DNA of 64,000 nucleotides from JAWLHU01 sp041690255 (GCA_041690255.1 JAWLHU010000013.1:62001-126000); one strand, 5' to 3'; numbered from the stretch's first letter, positions 24,449-33,175 are shown. The notes: generated from the sequence alone by a model not told the origin. Translations and numbers: made by a program.

Positions 24449-27022
24449 ATGAGTGAACTGATCCGAGAGATTCAGGAGCGTAAGATCGGACGGCGCTCCT
24501 TCCTGGGCTGGGGTGCCGCCGTCGCCGGTGCCGCCGCACTGACGGGCGCCGGCAGCGGCCTGGTCAAGGTCGGGCCGTCCAAGGCCCATGCCGCAGCGCC
24601 GGCCGAGGAGGGCCAGTGGCTTTCGGCCGCTTGCTGGCACAACTGTGGCGGCCGCTGCCTGAACAAGGTGCTGGTTAGAGATGGCGTCGTGATCCGGCAG
24701 AAGACCGACGATACCCACGCGGATACCCCCGACTTCCCACAGCAGCGTGGCTGCGCCCGTGGTCGCTCCCAGCGCAAGCAGGTCTTCGCGGTGGACCGCC
24801 TCCGCTATCCCATGAAGCGGAAGAACTGGGCGCCTGGCGGCGGCAAGAAGGAGCTGCGCGGCCAGGATGAGTGGGTCCGCATCTCCTGGGACGAGGCGCT
24901 GGATATCATCGCAGGCGAGATCAAGCGCATTGGGGAGAAATACGGCAACCGTGCCATCTTCCTGGGCGGTGGCTCCGAGATCGGCCGTACCCTGTCGCTG
25001 GCCGGCGGGTCCACCGGCCACTGGGGCACCACCTCGTGGGGCACCTGGCGCTACGGCCCGGCCAAGTTCGGCATGGCCGAGGGCTTCTCCACGACGAGCA
25101 TCAACGACCGGCTAGATCTGCGCAACTCGCAGTTGATCGTCATCTGGGGCGCTAACCCGGCCTGGAGCGCGATGGGCAACCCCACCTACCACTACCTGCA
25201 GGCCAAGAAGGCCGGGGCTAAGTTCGTGATCATCGACCCGATTCGCACCCAGTCGGTCGAAATGCTGGGTGCCGAGTGGATCCCGATCCGGCCCACCACC
25301 GATCACGCCATGCTGCTGGGTATGGCCCACACCCTGATCACCGAGGACAACCCGGCCACCAACCGGCTGATCGACTGGGAGTTCCTCAACCGGTGTACCG
25401 TCGGCTTCGACGCCGACCACATGCCGGAGGGGGCCGATCCCAAGGAGAACTTCAAGGACTACGTGCTGGGCACCTATGACGGCACGCCCAAGACCGCCGA
25501 GTGGGCCGCGGAGATCTGCGGCATTGACGCCCTGACCATCCGGCGCCTGGCCCGCGAGATCGCCACCACGCACCGGGCCGCCCTCCTGACCGGCTGGGCC
25601 CCCGCCCGTGTCCGCAACGCGGATAGCTGGCCGCAGATGTTCATGACCCTCGGCGCCATGACCGGCCACATGGGCGAGTCCGGCCGCATGACCGGCGTCA
25701 GCTGCCACCGGCACACCGCCAACGGCGGCTCCAACCTGGTCAGCGGCGGCGGCTCCGGCGTCCCCGGCATCAAGAACCCAGTCACCGACTCGATCAACGA
25801 CAACGAGATGTGGGACGCAATCCTGACCGGCACGTACACCAAGGGCGGCAAGCCGGTAGAGATCGACATTCAGATGATCTACCACGGCCATGGCGCCTCC
25901 CTGCAAACCCGAGATGGCATGAGTAAGGGCATTGAGGCCCACCGCAAGGTGGAGTTCGTCGTCTCCCAGGGCCATTTCCTCACGACCAACTCGAAATACG
26001 CTGATGTGGTCCTGCCGATCACCACCGAGTGGGAGCGGGAAGGCGGCCTGCTGACCGGCAACCGCGAGATGCTGATCTACTACACCAAGATCACGGAGCC
26101 GCTCTTCGAGTGCAAGAGCGACCAGTGGGTCGCCATAGAGCTTGCCAAGCGCCTCGGCTTCAAGGCGGAAGAGGTCTACCCGATCTCCGAGAAACAGCAG
26201 GTCTTCAACCAGCTCGTAGGCGCCAAGGTGATCAAGGAAGATGCCTCGGGCATGGAGACCCTGCTCACGATCACCGATGCCGACATCGCGGAGTGGGGCG
26301 TGACTGGCAAGCCGCAGCAGGGCCGGATCACCCTGAAGGAGTTCCAGGAGAAGGGCATCTACCAGGTGCCGCGCCGCCCGGGCGACAAGTTCGGGTACAT
26401 CGCCTTTGAGGACTTCCGCCAGGATCCGGAGAAGAACAAGCTTAAGACCGCCAGCGGCAAGCTGGAGATCCATTCCAGGGCCCTGGCCGACCTGATCAAG
26501 GGCTACGGCTGGACCGAGATCGACCCGATCCCCACCTACAACCCGGCTGTCGAGGGGTATGAGGATACCTTCTCTGACTGGAAGGGCAAGGTGAAGGGCG
26601 AGTTCCCGCTCCAGGCGATCAACCCGCACTACCCGCGACGCTCCCACACCATCTTCGATAACGTGGGCTGGCTCCGAGAGGCCTTCCCGAACCAGATCCT
26701 CATGAGCAGCCATGACGCTGCCGAGCGCGGGATTAAGAACGGCGATACCGTTCTGCTCTCAAGCCGCCACGGCAAGGTGCTGCGGGAGGCCCAGGTGAGC
26801 GAGTCCGTCATGCCCGGCGTGGTCGGCGTTCCCCATGGTGCCTGGGTGGAGATGGACGAGAAGCTGGGCATTGACAAGGCCGGCGCTGACAACATCCTCT
26901 GCGGGGCAGTGCCGACCGGCCAGGGCACCTCCGGCTGGAACTCCTGCAACGTCCAGATTGAGCGCTACAACATCCCGCTGGAGCCCGACATGGACTGGGC
27001 GCCCCGGATTCCCCTGAAGTAA
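24449..27022 (+). CDS. dmsA: Molybdopterin oxidoreductase, DMSO-reductase catalytic subunit (DmsA-like)
   Basis: The 857-residue precursor begins with a Tat signal (RRSFLGWGAAVAGAAALTGA, twin Arg at 15-16), so the folded enzyme is exported. The FS0 iron-sulfur site is C62-x3-C66-x3-C70 and later C102 (QQRGCARG), the DmsA-type spacing. Molybdopterin-guanine-dinucleotide domains follow, with SLAGGSTGHWG (a Ser candidate molybdenum ligand), IWGANPAWS, GWAPARVRN and the C-terminal GWNSCNVQIE. Members reduce DMSO, TMAO or other N/S-oxides; the substrate here is not certain. It is the first gene of dmsABC-torD-radical SAM. Confidence 0.9.
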   Translation: MSELIREIQERKIGRRSFLGWGAAVAGAAALTGAGSGLVKVGPSKAHAAAPAEEGQWLSAACWHNCGGRCLNKVLVRDGVVIRQKTDDTHADTPDFPQQRGCARGRSQRKQVFAVDRLRYPMKRKNWAPGGGKKELRGQDEWVRISWDEALDIIAGEIKRIGEKYGNRAIFLGGGSEIGRTLSLAGGSTGHWGTTSWGTWRYGPAKFGMAEGFSTTSINDRLDLRNSQLIVIWGANPAWSAMGNPTYHYLQAKKAGAKFVIIDPIRTQSVEMLGAEWIPIRPTTDHAMLLGMAHTLITEDNPATNRLIDWEFLNRCTVGFDADHMPEGADPKENFKDYVLGTYDGTPKTAEWAAEICGIDALTIRRLAREIATTHRAALLTGWAPARVRNADSWPQMFMTLGAMTGHMGESGRMTGVSCHRHTANGGSNLVSGGGSGVPGIKNPVTDSINDNEMWDAILTGTYTKGGKPVEIDIQMIYHGHGASLQTRDGMSKGIEAHRKVEFVVSQGHFLTTNSKYADVVLPITTEWEREGGLLTGNREMLIYYTKITEPLFECKSDQWVAIELAKRLGFKAEEVYPISEKQQVFNQLVGAKVIKEDASGMETLLTITDADIAEWGVTGKPQQGRITLKEFQEKGIYQVPRRPGDKFGYIAFEDFRQDPEKNKLKTASGKLEIHSRALADLIKGYGWTEIDPIPTYNPAVEGYEDTFSDWKGKVKGEFPLQAINPHYPRRSHTIFDNVGWLREAFPNQILMSSHDAAERGIKNGDTVLLSSRHGKVLREAQVSESVMPGVVGVPHGAWVEMDEKLGIDKAGADNILCGAVPTGQGTSGWNSCNVQIERYNIPLEPDMDWAPRIPLK

Positions 27023-27038
27023 AGGAGGCGGCGCAATC

Positions 27039-27593
27039 GTGGCACAGAAAGGCTTCTACTACGACATGACCGCCTGCATTGCCTGCAAGGGCTGTCAGGT
27101 GGCCTGTAACGATAAGAATGATCTGCCCGTAGGTACCCTGTTCCGCAACGTTCACACGTTCGAGGGCGGTAAGTACCCCCGGCCCTGGCTCTTCAACCTC
27201 TCCGTCTCCTGTAACCACTGCGAGCGGCCGCGCTGCGTGGAGAACTGCCCGACCGGCGCCCGGACGAAGCGGACCGAAGATGGGCTCGTCGTCGTGGACC
27301 CGGAGGCGTGTATTGGCTGCCAGTACTGTGTCTGGTCCTGCCCCTACGGCGCCCCCAAGTTCAACGAGGAGAAGGGCGTCGTCACCCAGTGCAACGGCTG
27401 CGTCGACCTGACGAGCCAGGGGTTGAACCCGGCCTGTGTCGATGCGTGTGTCATGCGGGCCCTGGAGTTCGGCGATCTCGATGAGCTGCGGGCAAAGCAC
27501 CCCGAGGCCGTCATGGATGTGGCCGGCCTGCCCGACTCCAGCCTGACCGGCCCCTCGATCCTGATCACGGCGAAGCCCGAAGCCAGAAGGTAG
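27039..27593 (+). CDS. dmsB: DMSO reductase iron-sulfur subunit (DmsB-like)
   Basis: The 184-residue ferredoxin-like protein binds four [4Fe-4S] clusters: the cysteine groups C-x2-C-x2-C-x3-C (CIACKGCQVAC), CNHCERPRCVENC, CIGCQYCVWSC and CNGCVDL...CVDAC are all present. It wires electrons from the membrane subunit to the catalytic subunit. It has no signal of its own and is presumably carried out with DmsA. GTG 27039 follows AAAGGAGGCGG, 16 bases after the dmsA stop. Confidence 0.93.
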   Translation: MAQKGFYYDMTACIACKGCQVACNDKNDLPVGTLFRNVHTFEGGKYPRPWLFNLSVSCNHCERPRCVENCPTGARTKRTEDGLVVVDPEACIGCQYCVWSCPYGAPKFNEEKGVVTQCNGCVDLTSQGLNPACVDACVMRALEFGDLDELRAKHPEAVMDVAGLPDSSLTGPSILITAKPEARR

Positions 27594-27608
27594 GAGGGAG
27601 GCAGCAAG

Positions 27609-28463
27609 ATGCACACGAGTGAACTGGCCCTGGTGCTCTTCACGGTCCTGATCCAGGCATCGGTCGGCGCCTTCATCCTGCTCGCTGCGCTTCGGCTCCG
27701 GGGCCGCGACGGGGCGATGGATGCCGCCTACCGCAAGGCGACTCTGGTCCTGGTGCCCGTGGTGCTGGTCGGTCTCCTGGCCTCGGTCTTCCACCTGGGC
27801 CGGCCCATGCTGGCCTTCACGGCCATGAAGAACCTCTCCACCTCATGGCTCTCCCGCGAGATCTTCTTCACCGGCGGCTTCTTCGTGCTCCTGGTCGCCT
27901 CGGCCGCCCTGGACCGGTCGCCCGGGCTCCGCAAACTCCTACATGGCCTGACCGCCATCGCAGGCGTGGCGTCGGTCGTTAGCATGGCCATGGTCTACCA
28001 CATGTCCATGCGCCCGGCCTGGCAGGGCTGGGCCACCCACGTCGGCTTCATCGGCACCGCCCTCCTGGTGGGCATGGGCCTGGCCGCCGGCCTGGTCGCC
28101 TTCTTCGGGCGGGAGAACCCGGCGGTCGCCGCCGATCTCCACCTGCTGGTGGGCGGAACGGTGGTCGTCCTGATCGTAGGGCTCGCGGCCTATCCGCTCT
28201 ACCTGGCCTCGCTGGCGGACGGCGGATCGGCCGCTGCTCAGTCGCTCCAGCTGTTGGGCGGTGAGTACAGCGTAGCCCTGGTGTTGCGGTGGGCGCTGAC
28301 CCTCGTGGGCGGCCTGGTACCGCTGGTCCTCGCCTGGCGGCGACTCGCCGCCCAGAAGGCCACCACCGGCCTCGTCTACACGGCCCTGGCCTTCCTGCTG
28401 GCCGGCGAACTGATCGGACGGTATCTGTTCTACGTGACCGGCGTTTCGATCTCCATCGGCTAA
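27609..28463 (+). CDS. dmsC: DMSO reductase membrane anchor (DmsC-like)
   Basis: The 284-residue protein has eight hydrophobic helices. The start (ELALVLFTVLIQASVGAFILLA) and the FHLGRPMLAFTAMKNLSTSWLSREIFF segment match DmsC, which oxidises menaquinol and anchors DmsAB on the outer face of the membrane. An AGGAGGGAGG site precedes its ATG, 15 bases after dmsB. Confidence 0.92.
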   Translation: MHTSELALVLFTVLIQASVGAFILLAALRLRGRDGAMDAAYRKATLVLVPVVLVGLLASVFHLGRPMLAFTAMKNLSTSWLSREIFFTGGFFVLLVASAALDRSPGLRKLLHGLTAIAGVASVVSMAMVYHMSMRPAWQGWATHVGFIGTALLVGMGLAAGLVAFFGRENPAVAADLHLLVGGTVVVLIVGLAAYPLYLASLADGGSAAAQSLQLLGGEYSVALVLRWALTLVGGLVPLVLAWRRLAAQKATTGLVYTALAFLLAGELIGRYLFYVTGVSISIG

Positions 28464-28472
28464 TCGTCTTGT

Positions 28473-28510
28473 GGGACCGGCATTCGTCTGATGCCGGTCC
28501 CCTTTCCCCT
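28473..28510 (+). terminator. Hairpin between dmsC and torD-like gene
   Basis: GGGACCGGCAT pairs perfectly with ATGCCGGTCCC around TCGTCTG and is followed by CCTTTCCCC. It probably attenuates transcription so the chaperone and radical SAM genes are made at a lower level than dmsABC. Confidence 0.7.
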
Positions 28511-28539
28511 CCTACCAACTCCGACAGGGGTGTTTTCAC

Positions 28540-29265
28540 ATGACCTCGCAAGCGCAGCTTCTCGCCCAGATCGGCACGCTGGATGCGGTTCTGGAAGCAC
28601 GGGGGTTCGCCTACGGATTACTCGTGCAGGCCTTTCTGGCGGAGCCGTCACGCTCGCTGATCCCGTCCCTCGCCGCGATGGACGCGGCAAACCTCTTTCC
28701 CTACGCGGACCAACCAGGCCCGATCCAGCAGGGAGTGGCAGAGCTCGCGGCCTACCTGTCCGATGCGGGCAACACCACCAGCGAGGCCTATGACCGGCTG
28801 CTCTGGGACTACACCCGCATGTTCATCGGCCCTGCCCGACTACAGGCGCCCCCCTACGAGTCCGCTTACCGGACAGCCGACCGGCTCCTCTTCCAGCCCG
28901 AGACGCTCTCGGTCCGCGAGATCTACCGCGGATACGGCCTGATGTCCGCCCGGCTTGGCTCTGAGCCCGATGACCACATTGGCCTGGAGCTTCAGTTCCT
29001 CTGCGAGACCTGTCACATGGCCGCCGAGATGGCATCCGCCGATGAGATGGTCGGCCTGGATCAGGTCCTGCGGGACCAGCGGCACTTCCTGGACGAGCAT
29101 CTGCTCCCGTGGGCGCACCGCTTCGCCTCCGATATCGCTGCCAGTGCTGAAACCGGCTTCTACCGGGCCATGGGGCAGCTTCTCTCCGGCTACCTGGCGA
29201 TCGACCGCCAGATCCTGGATGAACTCCTACAGGAAGGAGCGGGGCCAACATCATCATCGAACTGA
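28540..29265 (+). CDS. TorD/DmsD-family molybdoenzyme chaperone
   Basis: The 241-residue all-helical protein matches the TorD/DmsD family: YDRLLWDYTRMFIGPARLQAPPYESAYR holds the conserved Y-x-x-L-F-x-G...PYESVY motif, and DDHIGLELQFLCETC and HLLPWAHRFASDI follow. These cytoplasmic chaperones bind the Tat signal and apo-enzyme until cofactor is inserted. The position directly after dmsABC makes DmsA the client. ATG 28540 has a weak upstream site (GACAGGGGTG). Confidence 0.9.
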   Translation: MTSQAQLLAQIGTLDAVLEARGFAYGLLVQAFLAEPSRSLIPSLAAMDAANLFPYADQPGPIQQGVAELAAYLSDAGNTTSEAYDRLLWDYTRMFIGPARLQAPPYESAYRTADRLLFQPETLSVREIYRGYGLMSARLGSEPDDHIGLELQFLCETCHMAAEMASADEMVGLDQVLRDQRHFLDEHLLPWAHRFASDIAASAETGFYRAMGQLLSGYLAIDRQILDELLQEGAGPTSSSN

Positions 29266-29276
29266 CACGGGATCAA

Positions 29277-30557
29277 TTGCCGCGGGTGCAGAACCCCTTG
29301 TTCCGTGCCTACGCTGAAGGTTACGTGCAGATCTACGAGGAGTTCACCGACCAGGTCCGCCAGACCGGGCTGCCGTTCGACCCCGAGGGGTATGAGGCCG
29401 AGATCGCCACCCGGCGCGATGCCCTGCGTGCCAAGGGCGCCACCTTCCGCAACAACGGACACTCGATCTACGCCGGTCGGATCTCCCCAGCCTGTGTCGC
29501 CTGCCAGAAGGGCGTCGGCAGCGCCACCTTCTACACCTCGCTCAAGTGCCATCGCAACTGCTTCTACTGCTTCAACCCAAACCAGGAGGATTACAGCCTC
29601 CAGACCCAGACCCAGCGCGATCCCGCCGCTGAACTGCGGGAGCTCTCGGACCAGGGCTTTCAGGTGAGTCACCTGGCCCTGACCGGCGGCGAGCCGCTAC
29701 TCTACCCAAAGGAAGCCTGCGGATTCTTCGCTACCGCCCGGGAGCGATTCCCCGGTGCGCATACCCGGCTCTACACGGCCGGCGATCACGTGAACCGCGA
29801 CCTGCTGCGCCGGCTGCGCGATGCCGGCCTGTCGGAGATCCGCTTCAGCGTACGGGCGCACGATGGAGCCCACGGACGCCGCCACACCTACGATCGGATC
29901 GCCCTGGCCAAGGAGTATATCCCTGCCGTTATGGTGGAGACCCCCGTGTTGCCGGGTACCATCGATATCATGAAAGAAATGCTCCTGGAGCTGGACCATA
30001 TGCACGTGTTCGGGGCCAATCTCCTGGAGTTCTGCTTCCCGTTCCATAACGCCGAGGCGTTCCGGAAGCGGGGTTACCTGGTGAAGCACCGGCCATACGA
30101 AACGCTCTACGATTACTGGTACGCCGGCGGGCTGCCGGTCTCGCGGAGCGAGCTGGACTGCCTGGAACTGCTGGAGTTCACGCTGGACAAGGGACTGGGC
30201 ATCGGCGTGCACTACTGCTCGCTGGAGAACAAACATACGGGGCAGGTCTACCTGCAGAACTGGGGCCAGTCGGTCCCGCCCACGGCTGCGTTCTCGGAGC
30301 GGGACTACTTCTTCAAGGTTGCCAAGGTCTTCGGTGACGACGTGAGCCTGGTGCAGGCCGCACTGGATGGGGCAGGAGAGCCGTATGCGGGGTATCTCGA
30401 ATTCCATCCGGCCCTGATCGAGCGGCTACGGGGGATGAACCTGGAGGTTGGGATCGGTACCTGCGTGGTAGAGCACCGCCCCGAGGGCCAGGTGCTCCGT
30501 GAGCTGAAGATCGGGCTGACCCGACCGGAGCTGTTTGACCCGGCTGTGGATCTGTGA
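29277..30557 (+). CDS. Radical SAM protein (COG2108-like) of the dms operon
   Basis: The protein has the radical SAM cluster motif C91-x3-C95-x2-C98 (CHRNCFYC), a GGEPLL SAM-binding motif and extra cysteines C73-x2-C76 before the core, and it resembles proteins related to pyruvate-formate-lyase activase. It may modify or mature the reductase, but this is inference from position. The start is unclear: TTG 29277 has no ribosome binding site. A good one (AAGGAG) sits before in-frame ATC codons at about 29250-29258 that would add N-terminal IIIELTRDQ, and a CTG at 29262 overlaps the torD stop (CTGA). Confidence 0.8.
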   Translation: MPRVQNPLFRAYAEGYVQIYEEFTDQVRQTGLPFDPEGYEAEIATRRDALRAKGATFRNNGHSIYAGRISPACVACQKGVGSATFYTSLKCHRNCFYCFNPNQEDYSLQTQTQRDPAAELRELSDQGFQVSHLALTGGEPLLYPKEACGFFATARERFPGAHTRLYTAGDHVNRDLLRRLRDAGLSEIRFSVRAHDGAHGRRHTYDRIALAKEYIPAVMVETPVLPGTIDIMKEMLLELDHMHVFGANLLEFCFPFHNAEAFRKRGYLVKHRPYETLYDYWYAGGLPVSRSELDCLELLEFTLDKGLGIGVHYCSLENKHTGQVYLQNWGQSVPPTAAFSERDYFFKVAKVFGDDVSLVQAALDGAGEPYAGYLEFHPALIERLRGMNLEVGIGTCVVEHRPEGQVLRELKIGLTRPELFDPAVDL

Positions 30558-30558
30558 G

Positions 30559-30601
30559 ATGAGGGCATGCACCTTGGTAATGGGTGCATGCCCTCATTTT
30601 G
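30559..30601 (+). terminator. Terminator of the dms operon
   Basis: ATGAGGGCATGCACC pairs perfectly with GGTGCATGCCCTCAT and is followed by TTTTGCG. Confidence 0.88.
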
Positions 30602-30682
30602 CGTCTCTGGCGCACACACGGCGGCCGCCCTTTCACGGGAGGCCTGGCGACCCAGGCGTTTGGCAGGCCGCTTGAATGGGAA

Positions 30683-30922
30683 GAATAAGAGAGGCCCGGT
30701 GCGTTTACACCGGGCCGGCGGCGCCGTTGATCATCCGTATGTAGGATAGGGTTGTTGGCCCTATCCCTTACAACTTAAGGGATAGGAGTTTCAGTAGGAG
30801 CGCGATGAACAGGAGCCAGAAGACCCGATCATCGAGTCTGCTCATACTTACACCCCCTTCCGTCAACGAGGCGCCGCCACCTAGTAATACGAGGGGAGTC
30901 GCGATTTGGTTCGCTACTCCCC
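30683..30922 (-). repeat. Small-peptide element, copy B
   Basis: In transcript order (minus strand): hairpin GGGGAGT...ACTCCCC with loop GCGAACCAAATCGC (30893-30922); GGCGGCGCCTCGTTGAC; ribosome site and ORF; hairpin GGATAGGG/CCCTATCC next to the stop; TGATCAACGGCGCCGCC, complementary to the segment before the ORF; terminator GGCCCGGTG/CACCGGGCC (30693-30716) with a U-rich tail. Same layout as copies A and D. Confidence 0.85.
30768..30845 (-). CDS. 25-residue hydrophobic peptide, copy B
   Basis: The peptide begins MSRLDDRVFW and ends KLLSLKL. GGAAGGGGGTG precedes the ATG. It shares most residues with copies A, C and D: L4-D5, R7, F9-W10, A15-L-L and K19-LLSL are invariant. Hydrophobic positions 11-14 interchange only among L, V, I and F. 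Function is unknown. Confidence 0.75.
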   Translation of the reverse strand: MSRLDDRVFWLLFIALLLKLLSLKL

Positions 30923-30949
30923 TTGATTCCGTTTAGGCCCCTGTCGGGC

Positions 30950-31175
30950 AGGGAACAATAAACGAGGCCCGGTGCGTTTACACCGGGCCGGCGGCGCCGT
31001 TGATCATCTGTATGTAGGATAGGGTTGTTGGCCCTATCCCTTACAACTTAAGGGATAGGAGTTTCAGCAAGAGGGCCAGAACGATGACCCAGAACAGCCG
31101 ATCGTCCAGCTTGCTCATGCTAACACCTCCTCTCCGTCAACGAGGCGCCGCCACCTAGTAATACGAGGGGAGTTG
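30950..31175 (-). repeat. Small-peptide element, copy C (tandem to B, 5' hairpin incomplete)
   Basis: From the terminator (30966-30989) through the post-stop hairpin, this copy is almost identical to copy B over about 100 bases (B 30693-30794, C 30966-31067), a 273-base shift. Upstream of the ORF it keeps GGCGGCGCCTCGTTGACGG and the AACTCCCC arm, but the matching GGGGAGT arm and CGAACCAA loop are gone. Confidence 0.8.
31041..31118 (-). CDS. 25-residue hydrophobic peptide, copy C
   Basis: The peptide begins MSKLDDRLFWVIV and ends KLLSLKL. GGAGGTGTTAGC precedes the ATG, the best ribosome binding site with copy D. Compared with copy B it differs in the helix core (VIVLALLL versus LLFIALLL), although the 3' flank of the two is almost identical. 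This suggests recombination or faster change in the 5' half. Confidence 0.75.
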   Translation of the reverse strand: MSKLDDRLFWVIVLALLLKLLSLKL

Positions 31176-31296
31176 CGATCCACGCTCTTCCGAGTTCTTC
31201 CGATGCCCGTCCGGGTCCTCGAAGGCCTGGCTGTACATGAAGCCTCAACCCCATGCTGACCGGGCCAGAGCGGCACCAAATCGCAAAAACACGAGT
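31176..31296. other. Region between peptide copy C and the MerR-type gene
   Basis: No gene or clear hairpin is visible. It is the 5' side of copy C and the 3' side of the MerR-type gene, and must hold the promoter for copy C if that copy has its own. Confidence 0.4.
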
Positions 31297-32196
31297 TCAG
31301 CGAGAATGTTCTGTATTCCTGCTCTCACCGATCCCCAACTCGCGCCCTATCTCCATCATCCGTGTCAAATACCGGTCAAACTTGCTGCTCAGCACCCTCA
31401 GGTTGGCCGTGACCCCGTCCGGGTAGCCCGCCGCTGTCATCCGCCCCCGCAGCGCGGCCCGCTCGGCTGCCGCCCGCTCCAAGTAGGTGCCCACCTCCGG
31501 CTCCTCCGCCATCACCTGCGCCTGCCGGTCCAGGCTCTCCCGCACCTGTGCCACGAACGCCGGATCCATGGCCAGGACCGCATTCACCATCTCCTGCAGC
31601 CCTCGCTCGATCTCGGCCAGGTCCACCCCATCGGGGATCTCCACACCTGGCAGGCTCTCCGCTTCATCTAAGAAGGCGACCATGCGAAGCCAGGCCTGGC
31701 GCTGCTCCTCTGCCTCCAGCGGCTCGTCCAGAAAGAAGCCGTAGTGCGCCCCCAGCAACTGCCCAAACCGGCCCGGGAAGAGCCGCTCGATCTGCTCCCG
31801 CATGAACCCCTCCCGCCCCATGGCGTCCAGCTCCAGGGAGCGCCGGAGTAGCTCCAGCCGCCGGACCCCCTCATCGCCGCCCTGGTGCTCCAACGCTGCC
31901 CGGATCGCGCTGGCGGTCAACTCCGCTGCGGCGATCTGCCGGGTCAGGCGCTCCAGGTGGGCAGAGAGCACATCAGACCACCGATCCGGATCCGCCAGCA
32001 CCGCCCGGATCTCCGCCACGGAGAGGCCGATCTGGCGCAGCACGCTGATCCGCAGCAGCCGTGCAACATCAGCCTCGCTGTACTCCCGGTACTCGTTGGC
32101 CGGATCGCTGCCCGGCTCGATCAGCCCCTCCTGCTCGTAGTAGAGCAGAGCCTTGCGGGTCAGTCCGGTCACCCGCTGCACGTCGCCAATCCGCAC
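31297..32196 (-). CDS. MerR-family transcriptional regulator with long effector domain
   Basis: The 299-residue protein opens with a MerR winged helix (VRIGDVQRVTGLTRKALLYYEQEGLI...YREYSEADVARLLRISVLRQIGLSVAEIR), then a coiled-coil helix and a 170-residue helical domain of unknown ligand. It lacks the cysteines of metal-sensing MerR proteins in the expected positions. GTG 32196 is used because GGAGG lies eight bases upstream; another GTG nine bases earlier is too close to that site. The gene stands alone between the peptide elements and metQ. Confidence 0.85.
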   Translation of the reverse strand: MRIGDVQRVTGLTRKALLYYEQEGLIEPGSDPANEYREYSEADVARLLRISVLRQIGLSVAEIRAVLADPDRWSDVLSAHLERLTRQIAAAELTASAIRAALEHQGGDEGVRRLELLRRSLELDAMGREGFMREQIERLFPGRFGQLLGAHYGFFLDEPLEAEEQRQAWLRMVAFLDEAESLPGVEIPDGVDLAEIERGLQEMVNAVLAMDPAFVAQVRESLDRQAQVMAEEPEVGTYLERAAAERAALRGRMTAAGYPDGVTANLRVLSSKFDRYLTRMMEIGRELGIGESRNTEHSR

Positions 32197-32282
32197 GGAG
32201 ACCACCTCCAGGAGCTACTCTACACCTGTCCCCCGGGGCCGGGTCAAGGGCCTCTCGCCAACACCGCCCCCCAGCGCGCATG

Positions 32283-32313
32283 ACCCCCACCTGCCACCGG
32301 GCAGATGGGGGTT
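32283..32313 (-). terminator. Hairpin after metQ
   Basis: CCCCCACCTGC and GCAGATGGGGG form a stem just past the metQ stop on the minus strand. A strong U-run is lacking, so it may act by RNA stabilisation instead. Confidence 0.5.
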
Positions 32314-32326
32314 GCCATGCACCGAT

Positions 32327-33175
32327 CTAGAAGGCCGGGATCACGGCGCCGCCGTACTTGCTCTCAATGAACTGCCTGACCTCCGGCGACTGCAGCAGCT
32401 TCAGCAGCGCCTGGATCTCCGGCCGGCTCTCATCGCCCTTGCGCACCGCCAGGATGTTGGCGTAGGGGTTGTTGGTGGCCGACTCCACCGCCAGCCGCTT
32501 GGCATTCAGCTTGAGATTCTTCTGCGCCTCCAGGTAGTAGTTCCCGTTGATCACAGCCGCCGCCGCATCCTCCAGGGTGCGGGGGAGCTGTTCCGCATCC
32601 AACTGCTTGATCACCAGCTTGCGGGGGTTGTCGGTGATATCCTTCGGGGTGGCGGCCACGCCCACGCCTTCCTTCAGGCTGATCAGCCCGCTCTGGGCCA
32701 GCAGGTTGAGCGCCCGCCCACCGTTGGTCGCATCCGCCGGAATGGTGATCGTGGCGCCCTCAGCGATCTCCTTCAGATCGCCCACCTTGACCGAGTAGAG
32801 GCCGAGAGGCTCCAGGTGGATGGCGCCGGCGCTGACCAGATCCAGCTTCCGCTGGTTGGCGAAGTCGGTCAGGTAGGGGACGTGCTGGAAGTAGTTGGCG
32901 TCCAACTGCTTGTCGGCCAGGGCCAGGTTGGGCTGGACGTAGTCGGTGAACTCCACCACCTGCAGATCAATGCCCTGCTTGGCGGCCAGCTCGACGATCG
33001 ACTTGAGGATTTCGGCATGGGGCACCGGGGTGGCACCAACCTTCAGGGTGACCTGCTTGGGCGCATCGGTCTTCGGGCTCTCCGCCGCAGGGGTCTCGGT
33101 CTTGGCGCCGCCGCAGCCGGCCAGGAGACCCACGGTCAGCAGGGACACGATCAGGGCCAGGGTAAACCGCTTCAT
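32327..33175 (-). CDS. metQ: Methionine ABC transporter substrate-binding lipoprotein
   Basis: The 282-residue NlpA-family lipoprotein has a signal with lipobox LLAGC at about residue 21, then LKVGATPVPHAEILKSI, VVEFTDYVQPNLALADKQLDANYFQHVPYL and ATNNPYAN, all typical of MetQ. It captures L- or D-methionine at the membrane surface for MetNI. It is the last gene of metNIQ, downstream of a SAM riboswitch, which fixes methionine as the likely substrate. Confidence 0.96.
   Translation of the reverse strand: MKRFTLALIVSLLTVGLLAGCGGAKTETPAAESPKTDAPKQVTLKVGATPVPHAEILKSIVELAAKQGIDLQVVEFTDYVQPNLALADKQLDANYFQHVPYLTDFANQRKLDLVSAGAIHLEPLGLYSVKVGDLKEIAEGATITIPADATNGGRALNLLAQSGLISLKEGVGVAATPKDITDNPRKLVIKQLDAEQLPRTLEDAAAAVINGNYYLEAQKNLKLNAKRLAVESATNNPYANILAVRKGDESRPEIQALLKLLQSPEVRQFIESKYGGAVIPAF

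Noticed and set aside
25112..26713. Minus-strand open frame of 533 codons opposite dmsA
   Set aside because: It is antisense to a molybdoenzyme with clear motifs and has no domain of its own.
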